This document shows positions 1 to 5,812 of a DNA stretch of 7,973 nt, piece by piece. The DNA is taken from positions 1 through 7,973 of the forward strand of contig JAOZPL010000085.1 of NCBI GenBank assembly GCA_029932795.1, given 5' to 3'. This stretch comes from Candidatus Zixiibacteriota bacterium (GTDB taxonomy: Bacteria > Zixibacteria > MSB-5A5 > GN15 > FEB-12). The notes beneath the pieces were generated by a model. That model was not told the DNA's origin and did not search any database. It saw only the letters and a list, made by a program, of their open reading frames with translations. Both the position numbers and the translations under genes were made by a program. Each line of letters starts with the position of its first letter. Position 1 is the stretch's first letter.

Positions 1-2
1 AG

Positions 3-128
3 TCTCCGTTTAGGGAGGCTGTCCCATCCTTCTACTCCGCATACATAGGTCGAATTGGCACTCCGGCCTACACACAAGAGTTTCTGATAGAACTGTTAGA
101 CCGAATCTGTAAGCTGAGGGATCCTTAA
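3..128 (+). CDS. Possible C-terminal end of an unrecognised protein (5' end outside window)
   Basis: Forward frame 3 is open from the window edge to a TAA at 126-128, giving 41 residues that end in ELLDRICKLRDP. The segment has a mixed aromatic and hydrophobic composition and finishes with an amphipathic stretch, as a real protein tail might. The other two forward frames stop early, while one reverse frame is also open across most of this stretch, so 41 open codons alone are weak proof. If real, the gene converges on mfd, with 30 nt between the two stop codons and no obvious terminator hairpin between them. I do not recognise the family and assign no function. Confidence 0.35.
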   Translation, partial: SPFREAVPSFYSAYIGRIGTPAYTQEFLIELLDRICKLRDP

Positions 129-158
129 TAACTGCAGCGGCGCCTTTCCCCGGTCCTC

Positions 159-3100
159 TCACACCTTCCCCAACACTCCTCTTAGGTAACTCAACCGCTG
201 GCTTTCGTTGATCTGGCCCAGGTCAAGGGTGATGCGGAAGGGGCCGGCAAGGGAGAATTCCATCGGGCGGTCAGTGGCTTTGCGGAAGGACTCAACTTCG
301 TCCCGCGTCAGCTTTCGGTCTTCGACAAACGAGAGGTCAACCACCCCCTGTCGCAGCCTGACTTTTTCAACCTCAAGGCGGGCAGCCTCAATCTTAACAG
401 CGGCAGCATCGAAGAGATTCACCGCTGAGGGTGGCAGGCTGCCGAAACGGTCGATGATCTCATCGCGGGTCTTCTCTACCTGGTCGAGAGTGCGACAGTC
501 GGCCAGGCGGCGATAGATATCAACCTTCTGCTGGCGGTCATTCACGTAGTCGTCCGGCAGGTGGATTTCGATGTCCATCTCAAGCCTGGCTTCCGGCAGG
601 CGCGGCAGCTCTTGCCCTTTCAACTCAGCAACCGCTTCTTCCAGCAACTTGTTGTAAAGATCATAGCCGACTTGTTCGATGAAACCTGACTGCCGTGGGC
701 CGAGAATTGTTCCGGCGCCGCGAATCTCAAGGTCACGCATGGCCAGCGCGAATCCGGTGCCCAGATCGGAGTGAGCTTCCAGCGCCCGCAGCCGCTTGAC
801 ACCATTGACTGTGAGCAAACGAGTCGGCGGGCTTAACAGATAAGCATAGGCACGACGAGCCGAACGACCAACACGCCCCCGAATCTGGTACAACTCCGCC
901 AACCCGAAACGATCAGCCCGATCAATGATAATTGTGTTGGCTGAGGGGATATCCAGCCCGGACTCAATGATCGCCGTACACAGCAGGACATCATAACGAC
1001 CGGCCACAAAAGCCACCATAACACCTTCCAGCGACCTCTCGTGCATCTGCCCGTGAGCGACACCGATCTCCACCTGAGGCAGGAGCTTTTTCAAATAGCG
1101 ATACATGGCGTCAATCGTCTGCACCCGGTTGTGCAGGAAAAAGACCTGACCGCCGCGGTCAATTTCCCGGAGAACGGCAGTCGCTATCACCGCCGGATCA
1201 AACTCAACAATCTCCGTGATAATCGGCAGCCGATCCTTAGGCGAGGTCTCAATGATGGACATATCCCGGGCACCCATGAGTGACATCTGCAGTGTGCGTG
1301 GAATCGGGGTAGCGGTCATGGCGATCGTATCCACGGTCGCTTTGAGCTGTCGCAGCTTCTCCTTGTGCTTAACGCCAAAGCGGTGCTCCTCATCGATAAT
1401 CAACAGACCAAGGTCCTTGAAACGCACATCCTTTGACAGCAGCCGATGGGTCCCGATGACGAGGTCGACTTTCCCCTGCGCCAGTTCGTCAATTGTCTGT
1501 AACTGCTGCTTGCGTGTACGAAAGCGTGAGAGCATGGCGATATTGACTGGGAATTCGGCCAATCGCCCTGAGAACGTTTGAAAATGCTGCTGGGCAAGAA
1601 TCGTGGTCGGGACAAGCACCGCCACCTGCTTGCCGCCATCAATAGCCTTGAAGGCCGCTCGAACCGCCACCTCTGTCTTGCCATAACCGACATCACCACA
1701 GATCAGTCGATCCATCGGGCGGTCCTGCACCATGTCCAATTTCACGTCGTCAATTGCTTTCTGCTGGTCGGGGGTTTCGTCAAACGGAAACGATGTTTCA
1801 AGCTGCTTGAGCCAGACACTGTCCTCATCAAAGGCGTGCCCTTTTCGCGACTTTCTCTCAGCGTAGAGTTTGATCAGGTCTTTCGCCATATCGGCGATGG
1901 CCTTTTTGGTTCTCCGTTTCAGCTTCTCCCAACCGGCACCGCCAAGACGGGTCAACTGTGGCGCGGAGTCCTTACCGGAGTACTTGGAAACCCGATTAAA
2001 CTCTTCGATCGGTACATACAGACGATCATCTTCGGCATACTGAAGCAGCAGGCAGTCACGATTCCGTCCGTCAACCGCAATCGTCTTGAGACCGAGATAC
2101 CGTGCCACTCCATAATCAGTGTGAACGACATAATCGCTGATATTTAGTGCGGAATAATCAGATATCGCCACCCCTTCTTTGAATTTTTTCTTCCGCACCC
2201 ATCGGTGATAGCGGCTGAATATTTCGTGGTCTGTTAGAATAGCGAAACCGCCACGTTTGCATACAAAACCACCTTTGAGATTAGCTACCTCAACCGGCAC
2301 CGGTTGATCCCGGTCGGTTTTCTCGGAGATTAGTTCCGCCAGCCTGACGGCCTGTCCCTCGTTGTCGGTAGCGATAAAATGTGCCATGCCCCGGGCATCG
2401 AACTCGCGCAGGGTTTCGGAGAGAAGGTCAAGTCGGGAGCCAAACGACGGATGGGGTTGACAGTCAAAGGTGATGACATCAGACCTCCCGCCACGAAACG
2501 GTACCCTGTCAATGACCACACCTCGTTCGAGGCGATTAAAGATAGCATCAACCGGGCGGTAGTATTCTTCCGGCCGCGGCAGGCGGCTCAGTCGGTTTTC
2601 CAGCCGTTCGTATAGCGCTCCCGCTTCTGCGACAATCGAGTCAGCTTCGGCTTTCAGAGACCCTTTCCCCTGCAAGTAGAAGATACCATCATTGCCGATA
2701 TAATCAGGAAGCGTACCCTGCCTGAGGTCAAAGAGAATCGCAAGCCATTCAAGGCCGGGCAGCTCGGGATCGTTCAGGTAACGCAATCGGATGAAGTCGG
2801 CATCGTCCTCCGGTATTCGGCTCAGGTACGCTTCCAACGTCTCCTGTGTGATCGGCACCTCTCGCTTTGGCAGCACCTGCACCCGCTCAAGACGGCTGAT
2901 TGTCCTCTGCGTGGCGACATCGAACTGCCGTATAGTGTCAACCTCATCGCCGAAAAACTCCACCCGCACCGGCGCCTCCGAACCGGGCGTGAAAAAGTCA
3001 ATCAGACCTCCCCGTCTGGCGAAGTCACCGACCTCTTCAACCAGCGGCACGCGACGAAAACCCAGGTTTACGAGCCGCATAACCAGATCATCCAGGTCAG

Positions 3101-3572
3101 CTTCCATCCCGGGATGGAGGTTGATCCGGCCGGCCAGAAGGTCATCCACCGACAGCGTCGGTTCAATCAGCGCCCGCACCGGGCAGACAACTATAGAAAG
3201 GGAACGATCCAGCAGACCGGCCAGAGACGAAATCCGCTGCCCCATGATTTCACCTTGAGGAGCCCGAAAATCATAAGGGAGAATCTGACGGGCAGGATAG
3301 TGGCCAACATTCTGAGACCCCAGAAGAAATAAAAGGTCCTCGTAGATTTCCTGAGCCTCGCCATCCCGCTCGGTAACGACAAGAATTGGTCGCTCCGTTT
3401 CTTCTACAAGAGCTGCCAGCAGTATTGCCTCCGAGGAGCCGGATAACCCCGTGACCACCAGACTGGTCTTTTCTCTAAAAGATGCAACCAGTTCTGTAAA
3501 CGGCTGATACTCTTTCCAACGCTGCCTGATATGGGTAAGGCGACCGGACGAAGCTGCGGTTTCAATGCTCAT
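159..3572 (-). CDS. mfd: Transcription-repair coupling factor Mfd (TRCF)
   Basis: This is a full-length Mfd of 1137 residues (E. coli 1148). Mfd is a cytoplasmic ATP-driven DNA translocase that pushes stalled RNA polymerase off a lesion and hands the site to UvrA. In order: a UvrB-like N-terminal module with a degenerate P-loop near residues 41-50; the UvrA-contacting block FARRGGLIDFF at 184-194; the CarD-like RNA-polymerase-interacting domain at about 478-545; and a basic linker to about 580. The superfamily 2 motor follows, with Walker A GDVGYGKTE at 626-634, DEEH at 727-730, TATPIPRTL at 753-761 and motif VI QIRGRVGR at 896-903, then the TRG region to about 965. The C-terminal TRCF domain, about 1000-1110, contains YVNDRQQKVDIYRRLA. 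All motor motifs look intact. The ATG is preceded by weak purine-rich candidates, AGGA at 12 nt and CAGG at 8 nt. It appears to be a single-gene unit. Confidence 0.97.
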   Translation of the reverse strand: MSIETAASSGRLTHIRQRWKEYQPFTELVASFREKTSLVVTGLSGSSEAILLAALVEETERPILVVTERDGEAQEIYEDLLFLLGSQNVGHYPARQILPYDFRAPQGEIMGQRISSLAGLLDRSLSIVVCPVRALIEPTLSVDDLLAGRINLHPGMEADLDDLVMRLVNLGFRRVPLVEEVGDFARRGGLIDFFTPGSEAPVRVEFFGDEVDTIRQFDVATQRTISRLERVQVLPKREVPITQETLEAYLSRIPEDDADFIRLRYLNDPELPGLEWLAILFDLRQGTLPDYIGNDGIFYLQGKGSLKAEADSIVAEAGALYERLENRLSRLPRPEEYYRPVDAIFNRLERGVVIDRVPFRGGRSDVITFDCQPHPSFGSRLDLLSETLREFDARGMAHFIATDNEGQAVRLAELISEKTDRDQPVPVEVANLKGGFVCKRGGFAILTDHEIFSRYHRWVRKKKFKEGVAISDYSALNISDYVVHTDYGVARYLGLKTIAVDGRNRDCLLLQYAEDDRLYVPIEEFNRVSKYSGKDSAPQLTRLGGAGWEKLKRRTKKAIADMAKDLIKLYAERKSRKGHAFDEDSVWLKQLETSFPFDETPDQQKAIDDVKLDMVQDRPMDRLICGDVGYGKTEVAVRAAFKAIDGGKQVAVLVPTTILAQQHFQTFSGRLAEFPVNIAMLSRFRTRKQQLQTIDELAQGKVDLVIGTHRLLSKDVRFKDLGLLIIDEEHRFGVKHKEKLRQLKATVDTIAMTATPIPRTLQMSLMGARDMSIIETSPKDRLPIITEIVEFDPAVIATAVLREIDRGGQVFFLHNRVQTIDAMYRYLKKLLPQVEIGVAHGQMHERSLEGVMVAFVAGRYDVLLCTAIIESGLDIPSANTIIIDRADRFGLAELYQIRGRVGRSARRAYAYLLSPPTRLLTVNGVKRLRALEAHSDLGTGFALAMRDLEIRGAGTILGPRQSGFIEQVGYDLYNKLLEEAVAELKGQELPRLPEARLEMDIEIHLPDDYVNDRQQKVDIYRRLADCRTLDQVEKTRDEIIDRFGSLPPSAVNLFDAAAVKIEAARLEVEKVRLRQGVVDLSFVEDRKLTRDEVESFRKATDRPMEFSLAGPFRITLDLGQINESQRLSYLRGVLGKV

Positions 3573-3611
3573 TTGCAGGGCCTGTCCTGCTTAAAAGTGG
3601 AAACACGAAAG

Positions 3612-3634
3612 CCCCGGCACATCATTGACCGGGG
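3612..3634 (-). terminator. GC hairpin between motB and mfd (terminator or leader element)
   Basis: On the minus strand CCCCGG (3629-3634) pairs perfectly with CCGGGG (3612-3617) across an 11-nt loop. Two further pairs can form with a one-base bulge. The hairpin is followed by CTTTCGTGTTT, a broken rather than continuous T tract. It could end motAB transcription before mfd. It also lies downstream of the candidate mfd promoter, so it may be a folded element in the mfd 5' leader. The structure is seen directly; the role is inferred. Confidence 0.45.
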
Positions 3635-3649
3635 TATATGCGTTTTCAA

Positions 3650-3681
3650 CTGCCGAAACAATATAAGCAAATGTTCGGCAG
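3650..3681. repeat. 8-bp inverted repeat overlapping the candidate mfd promoter
   Basis: CTGCCGAA at 3650-3657 is the exact reverse complement of TTCGGCAG at 3674-3681, with a 16-nt AT-rich centre. One extra C-G pair forms if a single base is bulged. No T tract follows on either side, so a terminator is less likely than a dyad operator. The arms bracket the putative mfd -10 hexamer, where a bound dimeric regulator would block RNA polymerase. Confidence 0.45.
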
Positions 3682-3688
3682 ATTCCAG
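3660..3688 (-). promoter_or_regulatory. Candidate sigma-70-type promoter for mfd
   Basis: Reading the minus strand, CTGGAA (3683-3688, 3 of 6 matches to TTGACA) is followed after exactly 17 nt by TATATT (3660-3665, 5 of 6 matches to TATAAT). Transcription would start near 3653 and leave a leader of about 80 nt before the mfd ATG. The -10 is good and the -35 is poor. The position, directly upstream of mfd with motB more than 150 nt away, supports mfd having its own promoter. Confidence 0.35.
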
Positions 3689-3697
3689 TAATAATCC

Positions 3698-3725
3698 ATG
3701 ACAGCATACGGACAGGAGATTTAAT
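3698..3725 (+). promoter_or_regulatory. Candidate sigma-70-type promoter for the small ORF at 3758
   Basis: ATGACA at 3698-3703 matches the -35 consensus at 5 of 6 positions. TTTAAT at 3720-3725 matches the -10 consensus at 5 of 6. The spacer is 16 nt. A start near 3732 would place the Shine-Dalgarno GAGGAG (3746-3751) about 14 nt into the transcript. It lies back to back with the candidate mfd promoter, the two -35 elements being 9 nt apart. No experimental support is available, and AT-rich intergenic DNA yields such matches by chance. Confidence 0.35.
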
Positions 3726-3757
3726 TTGTAAATACAGTAAAACCCGAGGAGACATAT

Positions 3758-3838
3758 ATGATCGACTCTGAAGAGAGAGCCCGCGACTTATCAAATAAAC
3801 CGATTCCCGTCCTATACCTCAAACGAGAGGGCCCATAA
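3758..3838 (+). CDS. Putative 26-residue small protein
   Basis: An ATG at 3758 opens 26 codons ending in TAA at 3836-3838. The product starts MIDSEERARDLSNKP and ends LYLKREGP. It is charged and hydrophilic, with no membrane segment, signal peptide or cysteine pair. Its strength is context: GAGGAG sits 6 nt before the ATG, the best Shine-Dalgarno in this window, and a good promoter-like sequence lies just upstream. It is divergent from mfd and convergent with motB, whose stop is only 7 nt away, and no terminator is visible after it. The transcript could therefore run antisense into the motB 3' end. I do not recognise the peptide. It could be a genuine small protein, the decoy ORF of a regulatory RNA, or chance. 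Confidence 0.35.
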   Translation: MIDSEERARDLSNKPIPVLYLKREGP

Positions 3839-3845
3839 AACAGGG

Positions 3846-4697
3846 TCAGAACATATCAGCCATCAAATCGCCACCGACTTCGATCTGATCATACTGCAGT
3901 TCTCTGAACTCATACAAAACGACGATTGTGATGCGTCGGTTCCGCGCATCGGTCGGATCATCCTCTATCATCGGGAACTGATCTGCAAAACCCCTGACTT
4001 CACGCACCTGGTTTTTCCGGAGACCGGAGACCTCCATCAGTTGCCGGGCAGCGTTGGCACGATCGGTGGACAGTTCCCAATTGGAGTAATCCCCTTGCCC
4101 CGTATAGGCGGCATCGGTATGACCTTCAATAATCAAACGGTTGTCCAACCTGCCCAGTTCCTTGGCAATTGTTATCAGGATAACTGCGCTCTTCTGCAGT
4201 AGTTTGGTTGAGCCGGGTTCAAAGAAGGCGGGTGAATTCTCCGATTCATTGAGAATGATTCTCAGGCCTTCGGAAGTCATCTGAACCTTGATATTCTGGT
4301 GCAGCCGACCGAACACTTCCTGTTCGGACAGTTGCTCCAGTATCTTCCGGCCAGCCAGGCTCAACTGCGATTGCTCGTCAGCCGTCGGTACGGCGTCCTT
4401 CTCTACCGGGGGTGTTATCATTGAGAGATTGTCACTTTCGGCTTTGATGACGGACGTGGAACCATCAAGCATGCCTGAGTGCCCCTCCTTCATGAACTTG
4501 CCCGGGTCACGGAAATATCCGGCGACCGATTCTTTGATTTCATCGCTCTGGCCAACCGCCCACATCACCAGGAAGAAAGCCATCATGGCTGTCATGAAGT
4601 CCGCAAACGCAACCTTCCAGGCACCGCCATGATGGCCACCATGACCTCGCTTTTTTCGCTTGACTATGATCGGTTGTCCGTTTTGCTCCTCGGCCAC
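3846..4697 (-). CDS. motB: Flagellar motor stator protein MotB
   Basis: MotB (283 residues) anchors the stator to peptidoglycan and forms the ion channel with MotA in the inner membrane. A basic Gly/His-rich cytoplasmic head (residues 1-26) leads into one transmembrane helix, about 28-48. That helix contains the MotB signature FADFMTAMMAFFLVMW, with the essential ion-binding aspartate at position 33 (E. coli Asp32). A plug and linker region follows (about 50-110). The periplasmic OmpA-like peptidoglycan-binding domain (about 135-262) includes EGHTD at 191-195 and RNRRITI at 252-258. The start is GTG; AGGA lies 8 nt upstream inside the last codons of motA, and the motA stop is 3 nt away, so the two are translationally close. 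A short acidic tail (about 264-283) follows the OmpA domain. The sequence does not settle whether protons or sodium drive it. Confidence 0.95.
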   Translation of the reverse strand: MAEEQNGQPIIVKRKKRGHGGHHGGAWKVAFADFMTAMMAFFLVMWAVGQSDEIKESVAGYFRDPGKFMKEGHSGMLDGSTSVIKAESDNLSMITPPVEKDAVPTADEQSQLSLAGRKILEQLSEQEVFGRLHQNIKVQMTSEGLRIILNESENSPAFFEPGSTKLLQKSAVILITIAKELGRLDNRLIIEGHTDAAYTGQGDYSNWELSTDRANAARQLMEVSGLRKNQVREVRGFADQFPMIEDDPTDARNRRITIVVLYEFRELQYDQIEVGGDLMADMF

Positions 4698-4700
4698 GGG

Positions 4701-5558
4701 TTATTTCCTTTTGACTTCGTTACACGCTTTTTCCAGCTCCAGAAAACCGGGCCGCACTTCGGCACAGAGACTACGCCGGGCAAACTCCACGGCAATCACG
4801 CCGGCCACACCTTTGTGAAAAGACAGAAGAGCATGCTTCATGCACGAGAGATACTGTTTCATGTCGTTGGTTCGGACTTTCAGGCTGTTGGCAAGAGGGC
4901 CGACAAAACCATAACAGCCGAGAACCCCGAGGAAGGTTCCAACCAGAGCGGCGGCAATATGATGTCCTATCTCTTCAGGGGGGCCGTCGATATGGGCCAT
5001 CGTGATAACGACCCCAAGCACAGCGGCGACAATCCCCAGGCCGGGCAGACTCTCGGCTACCGTGTTTAACGCCTGCGATGGCTGAAGTTCTTCTTCATGC
5101 AGCACTTCTATATCCTCGTCCATGAGATCCTCGAGATCATGGGGCTGAACGGCGCCTGAGATGACGACGCGCATGGTGTCGGAAAAGAATGAGACAGCGT
5201 GATGGTTCTTCAAAAACACGGGATAGCGTTTGAATATCTCGCTTTCTTCAGGGTGTTCGATATGATTCTCAAGCCCCACCAGGCCGTCACGCCGGGCGAC
5301 ATTGAATATCTCGTACATCATGACCAGCACGCCGAGATAATCTTCCTTCTTGATGCCACCACCAAGGACTCCTTTTACCTGACTAATTATTCCCTTAATC
5401 ACCCCCAATGGACTGGCAATGACCAGTGATCCCAGGGCCGCACCGGCTATGACCAGCAGCTCCGATGGCTGGCTTAGCGCCAGCACCTGACCGCCAGCCA
5501 TGATGAACCCCCCCAAAACCGATCCAAGAACAATGATTGCACCGATGAATACAAACAT
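4701..5558 (-). CDS. motA: Flagellar motor stator protein MotA
   Basis: MotA (285 residues from the chosen start; E. coli 295) is the multi-pass membrane subunit of the stator. Its cytoplasmic loop pushes on the rotor protein FliG. Helices 1 and 2 are at about 1-22 and 33-50. The large cytoplasmic loop holds the FliG-contacting charges in ARRDGLVGLE: Arg89 and Glu97 align with E. coli Arg90 and Glu98. Helices 3 and 4 follow, about 171-190 and 200-223, with the conserved prolines at 172 (LPGLGIVAAVLGVV) and 221 (FVGPLA). The reading frame extends 47 codons further upstream to 5699. I start at the internal ATG because MFVFIGAIIVLGSVLGG matches the family N terminus and the upstream part looks non-coding and overlaps a promoter-like -10. 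The Shine-Dalgarno at this ATG is weak (GGTAAGG, too close). It is first in a two-gene operon with motB. Confidence 0.95.
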   Translation of the reverse strand: MFVFIGAIIVLGSVLGGFIMAGGQVLALSQPSELLVIAGAALGSLVIASPLGVIKGIISQVKGVLGGGIKKEDYLGVLVMMYEIFNVARRDGLVGLENHIEHPEESEIFKRYPVFLKNHHAVSFFSDTMRVVISGAVQPHDLEDLMDEDIEVLHEEELQPSQALNTVAESLPGLGIVAAVLGVVITMAHIDGPPEEIGHHIAAALVGTFLGVLGCYGFVGPLANSLKVRTNDMKQYLSCMKHALLSFHKGVAGVIAVEFARRSLCAEVRPGFLELEKACNEVKRK

Positions 5559-5612
5559 AGCCTTACCAAGTTGATCCGAGCCGAGACAAACAGCCTGTAC
5601 ATTCAAGATATC

Positions 5613-5618
5613 AGTATA
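5613..5618 (-). promoter_or_regulatory. Candidate -10 element for motAB
   Basis: TATACT on the minus strand matches the sigma-70 -10 consensus at 5 of 6 positions. The -35 expected 17 nt upstream (ATTTCG, 5636-5641) is poor and lies in the right arm of an inverted repeat, as at promoters that depend on an activator. Initiation near 5606 would give a leader of about 48 nt before the motA ATG at 5558. A flagellar sigma-28 promoter fits less well. Confidence 0.35.
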
Positions 5619-5620
5619 GT

Positions 5621-5640
5621 TTTCGGTATTTAGGCCGAAA
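5621..5640. repeat. 6-8-6 inverted repeat upstream of motA (possible operator)
   Basis: TTTCGG at 5621-5626 is the exact reverse complement of CCGAAA at 5635-5640, with an 8-nt spacer. It covers the spacer and -35 side of the candidate motAB promoter, a normal place for a dimeric regulator to bind. The centre-to-centre distance of the arms is 14 bp. No T tract follows, which argues against a terminator. Confidence 0.4.
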
Positions 5641-5747
5641 TCTGTAGCGTGGAACCCAAGTGGCGGTAAACACGCCCTCTGTCGCAGGAGATGGCACAAA
5701 AGGGCTTGCCCAGCTACGTAATAACAAGTACCTTCACCTCAATTATC

Positions 5748-5767
5748 GGCCAAAACGATCATTGGCC
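5748..5767. repeat. 6-8-6 inverted repeat upstream of the antiporter gene (possible operator)
   Basis: GGCCAA at 5748-5753 is the exact reverse complement of TTGGCC at 5762-5767, again with an 8-nt spacer, 45 nt before the antiporter ATG. The second arm, TTGGCC, is itself a poor -35 candidate. I found no convincing -10 at the right distance, so the antiporter promoter is not placed with confidence. A dimeric regulator site is an inference from geometry. Confidence 0.4.
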
Positions 5768-5812
5768 AGAGCATTTGAAAGTGTACTTAACATATTCAAC
5801 AACGGTTAACCT

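Noticed and set aside
1..158. A minus-strand gene following mfd in the same operon.
   Set aside because: No start codon with a ribosome-binding site opens a lasting frame; one open stretch ends in a stop at the window edge and looks like chance.
1578..2147. A 189-codon plus-strand ORF inside mfd.
   Set aside because: It lies wholly antisense to the conserved RNA-polymerase-binding and motor regions of Mfd and resembles no family; a shadow frame.
3591..3794. A 67-codon minus-strand ORF between motB and mfd.
   Set aside because: No Shine-Dalgarno or recognisable domain, the product looks like random translation, and it runs through the hairpin and candidate promoters.
3819..3834. A CCTC/GAGG mini-hairpin just downstream of motB as the motAB terminator.
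   Set aside because: Only a 4-bp stem, with no T tract on the minus strand.
5608..5635. A flagellar sigma-28 promoter for motA (TAAATACC then ACTGATAT on the minus strand).
   Set aside because: Only about half the positions match TAAAGTTT and GCCGATAA, and the spacing is 2 nt too short.
5692..5710. A sigma-54-like sequence upstream of the antiporter: TGGCAC followed by TTGC.
   Set aside because: The spacing between GG and GC is 13 nt where sigma-54 promoters need 10, and that spacing is strict.
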